Part shown: positions 54,178 through 64,000 of the stretch, piece after piece | Layout: every line of letters begins with the position of its first letter | How positions within the stretch are numbered: the stretch's first letter is position 1 | NCBI GenBank assembly: GCA_020724465.1 | Contig: DYGX01000003.1 | Coordinates: 62,001-126,000, forward strand | Source of the DNA: Thermoflexus sp. | GTDB taxonomy: Bacteria > Chloroflexota > Anaerolineae > Aggregatilineales > Aggregatilineaceae | Direction of reading: 5' to 3' | DNA: 64,000 nucleotides | Notes under the pieces: model-generated | Databases searched by the model: none | The model's input: only the letters and a program-made list of their open reading frames with translations | Told to the model about the DNA's origin: nothing | Position numbers and translations under genes: made by a program

Positions 54178-54618
54178 ATGTCGAGCATGTCCCGTTTTGA
54201 CCCCATCCGCGAAATGATCACAATGCGCCAGGCCGTCGATCGGATGCTCGGCGAGGTCTTTGCCCGCGGCAGCGAGTCCCGTGGAACCGGCGCCTGGCTG
54301 CTGCCCATGGACGCGTACTTCACCGACGAGGCGATCGTCATTCACGCCGATGTGCCCGGCCTCAAGCCGGAAGAGATCGAGATCACGCTGGAAGGCGACA
54401 CGCTCACCATCCGGGGTGAGATCCGGCGCGAAGAAGCCAACAATCGCAAATACGTGCTGCTGGAGCGCCCGACCGGCAGGTTCGAGCGCACGCTGACGAT
54501 CAACACGCCGATCGATTCGGATCGGGTCGAGGCCACCTTCAGCAACGGCGTCTTGACGCTGGTGCTCCCCAAGGCCGAAGCCGTCAAACCGCGCCAGATC
54601 ACGGTTAAGAGCGGGTAG
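54178..54618 (+). CDS. small heat-shock protein Hsp20
   Basis: This 146-residue alpha-crystallin-type chaperone holds unfolding proteins without ATP. The crystallin domain spans about 43-135, opening ADVPGLKPEEIEITLEGDTL and closing with ATFSNGVLTLVLPKAE, the A-x-x-x-N-G-V-L signature. The C-terminus carries the short V-x-I/V-type tail (R-Q-I-T-V-K-S-G), which fits the usual I-x-I groove-binder. An SD-like GGAAAG precedes ATG 54178. No CIRCE operator is visible upstream. A good terminator follows, so it is monocistronic. Confidence 0.95.
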   Translation: MSSMSRFDPIREMITMRQAVDRMLGEVFARGSESRGTGAWLLPMDAYFTDEAIVIHADVPGLKPEEIEITLEGDTLTIRGEIRREEANNRKYVLLERPTGRFERTLTINTPIDSDRVEATFSNGVLTLVLPKAEAVKPRQITVKSG

Positions 54619-54646
54619 CGACGCCCGCTCCTTGCATTCCGTCCGC

Positions 54647-54679
54647 CCCCTGCGATCGAGCGTCGCCGCAGGGGTTTTT
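54647..54679 (+). terminator. intrinsic terminator of the Hsp20 gene
   Basis: An 8-bp perfect stem (54647-54654 with 54667-54674) is followed by TTTTT at 54675-54679. Confidence 0.88.
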
Positions 54680-54771
54680 GTCCTCTGCCCGCTTCGCCGG
54701 CCATTTCCCCTGCGTCCCTACCCCGGCTACAATAGTCCCTGCAACGTGCTCCGCCGGATCGGAGGAACCTG

Positions 54772-56793
54772 ATGCGACGCGCTGTGCCTCTGTCTATCCT
54801 GCTGATCGCCCTTCTCCTCACGCTGGCTGCCTGTGGCGACGACGAACCGGAGCCGCAGCCGGGACCACGCTTGGTCGCCTCTGCCACTCCGGCGCCGGAC
54901 ACACCGCCCGATCCCACACCCTCCGCCTTCCCGATGCCACAGGTGGACCGCAACCCCGAAACCCAGGCGCTGTTGCGAGTGGTACACGCCGCCCTTGAGC
55001 CGCCCGCACTCGACCTCTACCTCGACGGGGCCCTGATCGGGCGCGGCTTCCGGCCCGGGAGCTATCACCCGCAGCCGCAGCCCTTTGCCGCCGGGGATTA
55101 TACGCTGCGCCTTTTCGCGTCCGGAGCACTTCCGGCCAGCGCCGAACCACTGCTGGAGCATCCCCTGGCGCTGAACAGCGGAGAAGCGCGCACGGTCGTG
55201 ATCACCGAAGACTCCGGCGCGCTGCAGGTCATCGAGAGCGTCGAGCCGCGCGATCCGCTGGCACGCGACCGCGCCCGTCTGGTCGCGATCAGCGCCGTGC
55301 CCGGTGCCGAGCCGCTGGACGTGCGGGCCGGGGGCCAGATCCTGGTGGACGCGCTCGCGTTCGGCGAGCCGGATGGCGCGGTCGAGCTGCCGACCGGGCG
55401 CGTGACGCTCAGCTTTGGGCAAGGTAGCGAGACCCTGGCCGAAACCAGCGTTATCCTGAACCCGCATCAGGTGTACACCCTGCTGCTGATGCCCGATTCC
55501 GAAGCGGCGTACCGGACCGTGTTGTTCCACACGCCCGCCCGCAGCGAAACTCGCGTGCGGGCCGTTCACGCTGCCGCCGGCATGCCGACGGTGGACATCT
55601 TCCTCGGCGCCCGGCAAATCGCCGCCGGCCTCGCCTATCACAGGGCAACGGCCTTCGAGGCGATCGCGTCCGGCACGGTCGATCTGCGTGTCGTGCCCGC
55701 CGGCCAGCCGGACGGCCCGGCCCTTTACCATCAGGTTCTCGGCCTGCCGCCCGACCGCGCCGTCGATCTGGTGCTGGTCAGCCCAGGTGGGCAGCTACGC
55801 GTGGTGCAGGTGCACGAAGACGGCTCGCCCACGCCCGAAAACGCGGCGCGGGTGATCTTCATCAACGCAGCGGCAGGGACCGAACAGGTCAACGTGCAGA
55901 GCGGGGATACCGTGCTGGCGCGCGTCAGCCCGGTATCGTTCGGCGCGGCCAGCCTGCCCATGCTGCAGCCCGCGTCGCGCCAGGGGTTTTCCTTCACCGA
56001 AGCAGTCGGCCGTAGCGAGCAGCGCCTGATCGACACGCTCGACGAGCGCGAGTGGCTGCCGGGCGTCTCCTACGCGGTGGTGATCACCGGCTATCCGGAG
56101 CTGGCCCCGCTGGTGCTCGAAACCCAGGTCGGGACCGACGCGACGCGCCTGGGCCAGAGCGGAATCGAAGGGGGCCTCGATGCGGCGGCTCGCTTCAGCC
56201 AGGTCCGGCTGGTGCACGCAGCTCCGGCGCTCGGCGTCGTCACGGTTGAGTTGAACGGCGCGCCGTTGTTCGAGCGCGTCGCCCCGCTCTCGGGCACCGG
56301 TTACCTGCCCATCGCCGAGGCCCGCAACGAACTGGTTGTCCGCGACGCGGACGGCGCCGAACTGGGGCGCGAGACTCTCCCGGCCAGCCTGCCGGAGACG
56401 TTCACCCTGTTCGTGCTGCCCGCCGCAGCGGGCGGCGCCCGCCTCGACTACGCGCCAGACACGGCGGGGATCGCGTTCGGCCACGCCCGGCTGAGAGCGG
56501 TGCATGCTGCGCCGGATGCGCCGGACGCGCAGGTCTTCTATACGCCGCCAGCCGATCCCGCCGGGGGGACACCCCCGGCCCGCCAGCAAGCCGGATGGCC
56601 GCTTGGCTTTGGCGAGATCGGGATGCCGGTTGATGTGCCCGCGGGCGCGGCCGATGTGGTGGTCCTGGTGGGCGAAACCATCGTCGCGCTGCCGGACGCT
56701 TCGCTGGAAACGGACGTCGCCTACGACCTGATCCTCAGGCGGGATGAGCGCGGCGAGCTGGCCGCCCGGCTGATCCTCGCCTACCCCGATTGA
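54772..56793 (+). CDS. lipoprotein with six DUF4397-like repeats
   Basis: This 673-residue protein starts with a lipoprotein signal: a hydrophobic stretch and the lipobox L-T-L-A-A-C, with Cys21 as the lipidation site. A Pro/Thr-rich tether (about 22-62) follows. The rest is a series of about 100-residue beta domains whose first strand reads like V-H-A-A: starts near 70, 172, 263, 363, 479 and 576. That is the DUF4397 mark. Repeats vary in length, and the two after 363 are more divergent. An SD (GGAGG, 6 nt) is present and TACAAT at 54728 may be the -10. It is related to the 886-residue DUF4397/SH3 protein in this window. The function is unknown, likely surface adhesion or ligand binding. Confidence 0.88.
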   Translation: MRRAVPLSILLIALLLTLAACGDDEPEPQPGPRLVASATPAPDTPPDPTPSAFPMPQVDRNPETQALLRVVHAALEPPALDLYLDGALIGRGFRPGSYHPQPQPFAAGDYTLRLFASGALPASAEPLLEHPLALNSGEARTVVITEDSGALQVIESVEPRDPLARDRARLVAISAVPGAEPLDVRAGGQILVDALAFGEPDGAVELPTGRVTLSFGQGSETLAETSVILNPHQVYTLLLMPDSEAAYRTVLFHTPARSETRVRAVHAAAGMPTVDIFLGARQIAAGLAYHRATAFEAIASGTVDLRVVPAGQPDGPALYHQVLGLPPDRAVDLVLVSPGGQLRVVQVHEDGSPTPENAARVIFINAAAGTEQVNVQSGDTVLARVSPVSFGAASLPMLQPASRQGFSFTEAVGRSEQRLIDTLDEREWLPGVSYAVVITGYPELAPLVLETQVGTDATRLGQSGIEGGLDAAARFSQVRLVHAAPALGVVTVELNGAPLFERVAPLSGTGYLPIAEARNELVVRDADGAELGRETLPASLPETFTLFVLPAAAGGARLDYAPDTAGIAFGHARLRAVHAAPDAPDAQVFYTPPADPAGGTPPARQQAGWPLGFGEIGMPVDVPAGAADVVVLVGETIVALPDASLETDVAYDLILRRDERGELAARLILAYPD

Positions 56794-56807
56794 CCGGGCC
56801 GGATCGC

Positions 56808-56835
56808 TTGCCGACGCGGACGCTCAGGGTATAAT
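56808..56835 (+). promoter_or_regulatory. promoter of the rmd-gmd-tatD run
   Basis: TTGCCG (56808-56813) and a perfect TATAAT (56830-56835) are 16 nt apart, about 68 nt before the GTG start at 56903. Confidence 0.6.
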
Positions 56836-56902
56836 AACCGCCTTGCTAAGCGCCCGTCTGTCCGAGCGGCCAGCGGGTCCCACGCATCGCGGAGAAGCCC
56901 CT

Positions 56903-58880
<1,978 letters not shown>

Positions 58881-58886
58881 CATCCG

Positions 58887-59693
58887 ATGCGCCTCGTCGA
58901 CACACACTGCCACCTGGATTTCAACAGCTACGACGGCATCCGCGACGACGTGGTGCGCGAGGCCGCCGAGGCCGGGGTGACGCGCATCATCAACCCCGGC
59001 ACGGATCTGGCCCGCTCGCGTGCGGCGCTCGACCTAGCAGACCGCTATCCAGGCGTGTACGCGGCAGTGGGGATTCACCCCAACAGCACGGCGGGCTGGT
59101 CCGGCGAGGCGCTGGACACGCTCCGCGAGCTGGCCGCGCACCCAAAGGTGGTCGCGATCGGCGAGATCGGGCTGGATTACTACTGGGACGAATCGCCCAA
59201 GGCGACCCAATGGCGCGCGTTCGAAGCGCAGCTTGAGCTGGCGGCGGCGCTGGAGCTGCCGGTGATCATCCACAACCGCGACGCCAGCGACGACGTGCTC
59301 GATATCCTGGCGCGCTGGGTGGCAACCCTGCCCGCCGCGCTCCGGGATCGGCCGGGCGTGCTGCATTCGTTCTCCGCGCCTGCCGCCGCCGCCGAGCGCG
59401 GGCTGGACCTCGGCTTCTATCTGGGCTTCACCGGGCCGGTGACGTTCAAGAATGCAGACGACTTGCGGCGCATCGCAGCACGGGTTCCGGCCGGCCGGAT
59501 CCTGGTCGAAACCGACGGGCCGTTCCTCACCCCTCACCCCTATCGCGGTAGACACCCCAACAGGCCCGCCTACGTGCGCCTGATCGCCGAGAGGCTCGCC
59601 GCGCTGCGCGTCGTGCCGGATGCGGAATTCGCCGCGCAGAGCACCGCCAACGCGGAGCGCCTTTTCCGGCTCCCCGCGGAGCCTGGCGCGTAA
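58887..59693 (+). CDS. TatD-family metal-dependent hydrolase
   Basis: This 268-residue TIM-barrel protein has D-T-H-C-H-L-D (metal His pair), V-A-I-G-E-I-G-L-D-Y-Y (metal Glu), I-I-H-N-R-D-A, a later H-S-F-S and E-T-D-G-P-F-L-T-P-H (metal Asp). TatD enzymes are 3'-5' DNA exonucleases or D-aminoacyl-tRNA-type hydrolases, and the role varies. It starts 6 nt after gmd and probably is read on the same transcript; the chemistry has no obvious link to sugar nucleotides. Its stop lies 6 nt before that of the SDR gene on the other strand. Confidence 0.94.
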   Translation: MRLVDTHCHLDFNSYDGIRDDVVREAAEAGVTRIINPGTDLARSRAALDLADRYPGVYAAVGIHPNSTAGWSGEALDTLRELAAHPKVVAIGEIGLDYYWDESPKATQWRAFEAQLELAAALELPVIIHNRDASDDVLDILARWVATLPAALRDRPGVLHSFSAPAAAAERGLDLGFYLGFTGPVTFKNADDLRRIAARVPAGRILVETDGPFLTPHPYRGRHPNRPAYVRLIAERLAALRVVPDAEFAAQSTANAERLFRLPAEPGA

Positions 59694-59699
59694 CGCGGG

Positions 59700-60428
59700 C
59701 TACTCCAGCGCAAAGAAAAACTGGTTCCCCGTGATAAAGCGCGCCGGTTCGCTGCACAGATAGAGAACCGCCTCGGCGATGTCCTGCGCTGTGACGTGGC
59801 GCCGCGCTTGCCACGGAGAATCATGGCGGGCGTAGGCGAGCGCCATCTCGATCCCGTCCGGCGCCACGCCACCCCACCCTGGGTGAATCAGATTGGCCGT
59901 GATGTTATGCTGGCGTTCCCGCCGCTCGAAGTGCCGTGCTAGAAAGCGACGAGCCGCGGGGACCGAGCTACCCAGCGTCCAGCAAATCGCCTCGAACGGG
60001 CCGATCGCCACGATCCGGCCCCAGTGTCTCCGGCGCATCACCGGCAGGCACGCCTCGATGCACCACAACGCGCCTTCGAGGGCCGATTGCACCGCCGCAT
60101 CGAGGGCAGCGGGCGCCATCTGCGCCGCCGAAGCCGGGTCCCAACCGAATCCGACGCGGTTGACCAGGATGTCCGCGCTGCCAAAAGCGGATACCCCCGC
60201 CTCGACCAGCACGCTGGCGTCCTCAGGCCGCTGCGGGTCAACCGGCACCGCCAGCGCCTCGCGCCCCAGGTTGCGCACGGCCCTGACCAGCGCGTCCGCA
60301 GCCTGCGCCAGGTCCGGCGCGTGGCCCCATACAATCCGCGCACCGTGGAGCGCCAGCGTCAGCGCGGTGCTGCGCGTAATACTCTCATCGGCTGCGCTGG
60401 CAATCAGCGCGACTCGTCCAGACAACAT
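59700..60428 (-). CDS. SDR-fold protein with lost active site
   Basis: This 242-residue protein has the overall short-chain dehydrogenase pattern: a V-A-L-I first strand, D-I-L-V-N-R-V-G-F-G in place of N-N-A-G, G-R-I-V-A-I-G-P, and an N-I-T-A-N-L-I-H-P-G-W strand with S-E-P-A-R-F-I-T-G-N-Q at the end. However, the nucleotide loop lacks T-G-x-x-x-G-x-G (reads A-S-A-A-D-E-S-I), the catalytic Ser is Gly, and Y-x-x-x-K is replaced by R-R-F-L-A-R. It probably cannot act as a normal dehydrogenase and may bind a ligand or partner. ATG 60428. It converges with tatD and diverges from the CocE-like gene. Confidence 0.8.
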   Translation of the reverse strand: MLSGRVALIASAADESITRSTALTLALHGARIVWGHAPDLAQAADALVRAVRNLGREALAVPVDPQRPEDASVLVEAGVSAFGSADILVNRVGFGWDPASAAQMAPAALDAAVQSALEGALWCIEACLPVMRRRHWGRIVAIGPFEAICWTLGSSVPAARRFLARHFERRERQHNITANLIHPGWGGVAPDGIEMALAYARHDSPWQARRHVTAQDIAEAVLYLCSEPARFITGNQFFFALE

Positions 60429-60472
60429 GCGCTTCCCCTTATCCCCTGCCGGCTGCCCGGCCCCTCTCTAAG

Positions 60473-60488
60473 CATGTCTTATGACATG
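60473..60488. promoter_or_regulatory. short inverted repeat between the SDR and CocE-like genes
   Basis: CATGTC (60473-60478) and GACATG (60483-60488) are a perfect 6-bp inverted repeat with a TTAT centre. It lies 45 nt before the SDR start on the minus strand and could be an operator or part of the promoter. Confidence 0.3.
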
Positions 60489-60641
60489 ATTCATGTATGC
60501 GCGCAAGTGGACATCTGCCATACCTTCTATACACATCGCTTCTTCGACCGGAAGCGGCTGGCGATCCCACCAGGCGTGGCCAGACGGGCGTACAATAGAG
60601 GTGGGATTTCTGGCCGTAACCGCTTGCCGGGAGACGGACAC

Positions 60642-62480
60642 ATGACACGCAGCATAGGGCATCTGGTCAGCAGGCTCGCCGTGGTGTTGGCCGCCGCAGC
60701 ACTGGTGATTGCTGTGCCGGTCGCCGCGCAGACCGGTGAGAAGATTTCGACACCGGGTCGCTACAGCGGGTATTCCAACCCGATCTACGCCGATGTTGTG
60801 CGCATCTCGCAGTACATCCCCACCCGCGACGGGACACGCCTGGCTGCCGACATCTTCCGGCCCGCCGAGGATGGCGTTCCGGTCGACGATCCGCTGCCCG
60901 TGATCTGGACACTGCACCGCTATCACCGCGCCACCCCGCTGGGTGACCGGCTCAACACCATCCTCGACGTCGCTCCGGAACTGCGCGACCTCATCCGCCA
61001 CGGTTATGTAGTGGCGGCTGTTGATACGCGCGGCAGCGGCGCGTCGTTCGGCACGGCGCAGGGCGTCTTCACGCCGGAAGAAGCGCGCGATGCCTACGAC
61101 GTGACCGAATGGTTTGCTGCCCAGCCGTGGTGCAGCGGCGCGGTGGGGATGTACGGGCTGTCGTACCTCGGCATCACGCAGTACCTGGCCGCCAGTGCAC
61201 AGCCACCGCATCTAAAGGCCATCTTCCCGATGATGGCGATGTTCGACATGTACTCGTTCATCTATCCAGGCGGCGTGCTGGCCGAAAACTTCGTCCTGCG
61301 CTGGGGCGCCAACACCTTTCTGCTGGACCGCTTGGTGCCCGCCGCGCCGGTCGATGACGATCCGGACGGCGCGCTGCTGCACCAGGCCATCGCCGAGCAC
61401 CGCGCCAACGCCAACGTCTACGCGCTGGCCCAGCAGTTCCCCTTCCGCGACAGCACCGCCCCGGACGGCGTGACGCAGTTCCATATCGCGTGGAGTCCGG
61501 CCACCTGGCGCGATGCCATCAATACCTCAGGCGTCGCCATCTACCACCTCGGCGGCTGGTACGACATGTACCCGCGCGATACGCTGCTGTGGTACGCCAA
61601 CCTCAGCGTGCCGCAGCGCATCATCATCACGCCCTGGTCGCATAACGGGCGCGGGCAGTTCGACCTGGGCGCCGAGCATCTGCGTTGGTTCGATTACTGG
61701 CTCAAGGGGATCGACAACGGGATCATGGACGAGCCGCCGATCGTCTACTACGTCATGGGCGCGCCGCGCGCCACCGCCTGGCGCACCGCCGGGCAGTGGC
61801 CGCTGCCCCAACAGCAGCTCACCCCGTTTTACTTCGCCGCCGCAGACTCATTCGCCGGCGAATCATTGAACGACGGGCGCCTCGCTTTTGAGCCGCAGGA
61901 GTCCGGCGCGGACACTTACACGCCGGATTACTCCACCACCACGGGGAAAACCAACCGCTGGACGGACGGCTACGGCGGGGGATTCGGCTACGCCGATATG
62001 CGTCCGCAAGATGCCAGGAGCATCACCTACACGACCCCGCCGCTGGAAGCCGATGTCGAGGTCACCGGGCATCCGGTTGTGCATCTGTGGGTATCGGTCG
62101 ACGCGGAAGACAGCGACTTCTTCGTCTACCTTGAAGAAGTGATGCCGGACGGCCGCTCGCGCTACATCACCGAGGGCGTGCTGCGCGCCTCGCACCGCGC
62201 CCTGCACGCGCCCCCTTTCGACAACTTCGGCCTGCCCTATCACCGCAGCTACGCCGCCGATATCGTCCCGCTGACCCCCGGCGAGCCGGTCGAGCTGGTC
62301 TTCGACCTGCACCCTACGTCCAACATTTTCGACGCGGGCCATCGCATCCGGGTGCGGGTGTCCAATGCCGACGCCGGGAATTTCGCCGCGCTGGTGCTGG
62401 ATCCGCCGCCGTCCATCACCATTCACCGCGATGCCGCGCACCCCTCGCGCATTGTACTGCCGGTCATACCACCGGAGTGA
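60642..62480 (+). CDS. exported CocE/NonD-type hydrolase
   Basis: This 612-residue alpha/beta hydrolase has a cleavable signal peptide (about 1-30, ending V-A-A-Q-T). The catalytic domain covers about 55-360: R-G-S-G-A-S-F-G after the D-T-R, V-G-M-Y-G-L-S-Y-L-G-I with the nucleophile Ser, and a late H-N-G (TPWSHNGRGQFDLG) supplying His. The C-terminal half (about 360-612) is the X-Pro dipeptidyl-peptidase-like beta domain, closing with FDLHPTSNIFDAGHRIRVRV. The family includes cocaine esterase and acyl-proline peptidases. The substrate is unknown. ATG 60642 has GGGAG 8 nt upstream; longer frames upstream have no support. A stem-loop follows. Confidence 0.92.
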   Translation: MTRSIGHLVSRLAVVLAAAALVIAVPVAAQTGEKISTPGRYSGYSNPIYADVVRISQYIPTRDGTRLAADIFRPAEDGVPVDDPLPVIWTLHRYHRATPLGDRLNTILDVAPELRDLIRHGYVVAAVDTRGSGASFGTAQGVFTPEEARDAYDVTEWFAAQPWCSGAVGMYGLSYLGITQYLAASAQPPHLKAIFPMMAMFDMYSFIYPGGVLAENFVLRWGANTFLLDRLVPAAPVDDDPDGALLHQAIAEHRANANVYALAQQFPFRDSTAPDGVTQFHIAWSPATWRDAINTSGVAIYHLGGWYDMYPRDTLLWYANLSVPQRIIITPWSHNGRGQFDLGAEHLRWFDYWLKGIDNGIMDEPPIVYYVMGAPRATAWRTAGQWPLPQQQLTPFYFAAADSFAGESLNDGRLAFEPQESGADTYTPDYSTTTGKTNRWTDGYGGGFGYADMRPQDARSITYTTPPLEADVEVTGHPVVHLWVSVDAEDSDFFVYLEEVMPDGRSRYITEGVLRASHRALHAPPFDNFGLPYHRSYAADIVPLTPGEPVELVFDLHPTSNIFDAGHRIRVRVSNADAGNFAALVLDPPPSITIHRDAAHPSRIVLPVIPPE

Positions 62481-62499
62481 AGCGTCAGGCGGAGAAACG

Positions 62500-62527
62500 G
62501 CGAGAGCGCCCGATGGGGCGCTCTCGC
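62500..62527. terminator. 12-bp stem-loop between convergent genes
   Basis: A perfect 12-bp stem (62500-62511 with 62516-62527) with a GATG loop lies between the CocE-like and the two-repeat protein genes. No T-run is present, but the position and stability fit a bidirectional terminator. Confidence 0.7.
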
Positions 62528-62542
62528 GCATAACCGGGGCGC

Positions 62543-63442
62543 CTAGTTGAACCGGCCCTGGCCCATCATGTGGCCCATGCGGCCAAACCGGCCACCCATT
62601 GGCCCGAATGACTCATCCATCGGCCCGAAGCACCCGCCGCGCATCGAGAACCCCATGCCGCCGCCGACACCCATGCCGGGCATGCCCGGCATCCCGCGCA
62701 CGCCGCCCATCATCGCCGGCCCGCCCGCCGCCAGGTCAAGCTCGGAGATGGGCTGTTGCATAAGTTGGGGATAGTCTGTTGCAGCGGCATCCAGAGCAGC
62801 GTCTCTCTGATCGGCTGTGATGCGCTCGCGGTCCACCCACACCTGGAGCTGGTTGCCGAGATGCTCCAGCGCCTGGGCGATGACATCCGCCTCGTCCAGC
62901 CCGGCCTCAGCCGCCAGATCGGCCAGCGTCGAGTCATCCTGCGCAGCGGCGAGCAGATCCGCCCGCGTGAAGTCACCCATCAGGCGCAGGGTCTGGACCA
63001 GTTGCGCGGCGGCGACACGCTCCAGGTTGGGCGCGCCGAGCAGCGCCGCCATCGGGTGCGTCGACTCTAGCGCAGCATCGATCGCGTCTGGCAGGGCGGC
63101 CAGCCACTCATCGGCCTGGTCCTGTGTCAAGCGGCCATTCTCGACAGCGACGGCGATCGCGCTCTCCACTTCGGCAGTGGCAGCGGCGCGCACGGCGTCC
63201 AGATCGCAATTGTTAGCCTCGCAGATCGCAGCCAGGGTCATCCCCTCGCGTACCTGCTGGCGAACCTCTGCGTCGGTCAGACCGGACGCATCGCCAACGG
63301 CGTCCACCAGCTCGGCCCACATCCAGGGATACCCCAGACACTCGGTCCCGCCGCGCGGTCCCTGCGCGCTGGCGCTCGCCACCCATCCCAGCCCGGCAGC
63401 AAGCGCGATTGCCGCCACCATCAAAATCATGCGTTTGTTCAT
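62543..63442 (-). CDS. exported two-repeat protein with Gly/Met-rich tail
   Basis: I do not recognise this 299-residue protein, though parts recall the DUF2680-like exported helical proteins. A signal peptide (about 1-27, ending A-S-A-Q) is followed by two copies of an about 62-residue helical unit (53-114 and 155-217). Each has a T-L-A-x-(I/L)-x-E-A-x-x-x-(D/L) start and an R-(L/I)-T-x-D-Q-x-(D/R) end. Residues 239-299 are rich in Gly, Met, Phe and Arg. Two Cys (35 and 74/79 region) could form disulfides. ATG 63442 has AAGGAG 6 nt upstream. Metal (copper-like) binding by the Met-rich tail is possible but unproven. Confidence 0.75.
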   Translation of the reverse strand: MNKRMILMVAAIALAAGLGWVASASAQGPRGGTECLGYPWMWAELVDAVGDASGLTDAEVRQQVREGMTLAAICEANNCDLDAVRAAATAEVESAIAVAVENGRLTQDQADEWLAALPDAIDAALESTHPMAALLGAPNLERVAAAQLVQTLRLMGDFTRADLLAAAQDDSTLADLAAEAGLDEADVIAQALEHLGNQLQVWVDRERITADQRDAALDAAATDYPQLMQQPISELDLAAGGPAMMGGVRGMPGMPGMGVGGGMGFSMRGGCFGPMDESFGPMGGRFGRMGHMMGQGRFN

Positions 63443-63574
63443 CCTGTGCTCCTTCCATTCATCCCGTTCGGAGCGCGTCGCGGTTGCACCGCGCCACGCA
63501 CTCGATTGCTCCTAGTGTCGCGCCCATATGTTACGCATTCATCAACAACCATCGGATGTTTTGTAAAATGCTGG

Positions 63575-63580
63575 TAAAAT
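63575..63580 (+). promoter_or_regulatory. extended -10 before the last gene
   Basis: TAAAAT preceded by TGG lies 27 nt before ATG 63608. No good -35 is visible. Confidence 0.4.
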
Positions 63581-63607
63581 CGTCCCTGGAACACGCCCGG
63601 TACGAAC

Positions 63608-64000
63608 ATGTCTGCGCGTATTGACCTGGATCCGGTCGAAGAGACAGACGAGTTATGCGCGCTGTTCGGCTTCACGCCGGACGAGCTGGCGCTCAACCGC
63701 TCTGGTCGGCTCAGCCCGCGCCAGCGCCAGACGGTGCGCTTCCGGGCAATCGGGCTGCTGGTGCGCGGCCTGGCGTTTGTGATTCTGACCGTGATTCTGC
63801 TGGCAAGCCAGGCCGCCCAGCTTCGGACCGGGTGGCAGCGCGCGCTGGCAATCGCGGTCGCCGCGCTGGCTGCGGCGGTCTGGCTGGCGGGCGTCTGGGT
63901 GGTGCTGCGGCCAGGCGTGCGCCGGGTCGCCGGCCCCTGCTGGCGCAACGGCACGCCCCGCCACCCGCTGGTGAATGTGGGGGGCGAGAAGCTGACCGTC
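63608..64000 (+). CDS. membrane protein, 5' part (runs off window)
   Basis: The frame from ATG 63608 stays open to the end of the window, so 131 residues are visible and the rest is missing. The N-terminus is acidic (about 1-20, S-A-R-I-D-L-D-P-V-E-E), followed by basic R-S-G-R-L-S-P-R-Q-R-Q, and two membrane helices at about 49-65 (L-V-R-G-L-A-F-V-I-L-T-V-I-L-L) and 78-98 (A-I-A-V-A-A-L-A-A-A-V-W-L-A-G-V-W-V-V-L). A soluble part begins after that. No family is recognised. ATG lacks a clear SD and is preceded by TGG-TAAAAT. Confidence 0.7.
   Translation, partial: MSARIDLDPVEETDELCALFGFTPDELALNRSGRLSPRQRQTVRFRAIGLLVRGLAFVILTVILLASQAAQLRTGWQRALAIAVAALAAAVWLAGVWVVLRPGVRRVAGPCWRNGTPRHPLVNVGGEKLTV

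Overview
The window is about 64 kb of high-GC bacterial chromosome, densely packed with housekeeping genes on both strands. It shows no phage, insertion sequence, integrase, CRISPR array, rRNA or tRNA. The best guess for the host is a member of Chloroflexota, Anaerolineae-like. This is an inference from several things together: high GC, DUF4397 and bacterial SH3 surface proteins, a baseplate-J-like membrane protein, DUF4342, MltG with RuvX, Rex with cytochrome bd, a Gmd/Rmd pair, and no sign of an outer-membrane machinery. A 16S or marker-gene placement would decide it.

Layout. 1-2.4 kb: end of an M23 peptidase gene and a family-5 substrate-binding protein. 2.4-5.4 kb: ferredoxin and superoxide dismutase (minus strand), then a metallophosphatase facing away from sod across a promoter region with a long palindrome. 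5.5-12.2 kb (minus strand): proC, then the F1-ATPase genes atpA-atpG-atpD-atpC without F0 or delta genes, then a divergent mreB behind a strong terminator hairpin. 12.4-16.1 kb: a VanZ-like protein, rex, a Tat-exported amidase, a DUF11 surface protein and a GbsR-like regulator. 16.2-24.9 kb: polyprenyl synthase, obgE, nadD, a double family-3 binding protein, a nucleoside-diphosphate-sugar-epimerase-like protein, fabF and fabH. 25-35.7 kb: two unknown proteins, an orphan FtsX-type permease, alaS, the baseplate-J-like protein, ruvX and mltG. 35.8-47 kb: DUF4342, pyrimidine-nucleoside phosphorylase, a membrane-anchored DsbA-like protein, a large DUF4397/SH3 surface protein, a PfkB kinase-GNAT-ahcY operon, a divergent CpaF-like ATPase and a HEAT-repeat protein. 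47.3-53.3 kb: cydAB facing cydDC across a shared terminator. 53.4-64 kb: a HAD hydrolase, Hsp20, a DUF4397 lipoprotein, the rmd-gmd-tatD run, a degenerate SDR, a CocE-like secreted hydrolase, a two-repeat exported protein and the start of a membrane protein.

How the parts fit. The respiratory side holds F1-ATPase, cytochrome bd with its CydDC assembly exporter, Rex as a likely NADH sensor, ferredoxin and superoxide dismutase. The envelope side holds MreB, MltG, two peptidoglycan hydrolases, polyprenyl synthase, GDP-D-rhamnose genes and DUF4397 and SH3 surface proteins. PfkB and AhcY form a plausible methyl-cycle salvage pair.

The most unusual signal is non-coding. Two intergenic elements, at 21118-21218 and 32206-32381, are built from degenerate 10-nt units (GCTGYTCTTY-like) arranged as inverted arrays. 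In the second, the CAGC and GCTG cores sit at exact 10-nt steps and mirror each other about one centre. Both elements run into the stop codons of neighbouring genes. Other points of interest are predicted leaderless transcripts (obgE and possibly the baseplate-J gene), an operator-like palindrome at the start site of the polyprenyl synthase promoter, and several enzymes lacking expected key residues (MreB, metallophosphatase, SDR, CpaF-like ATPase).
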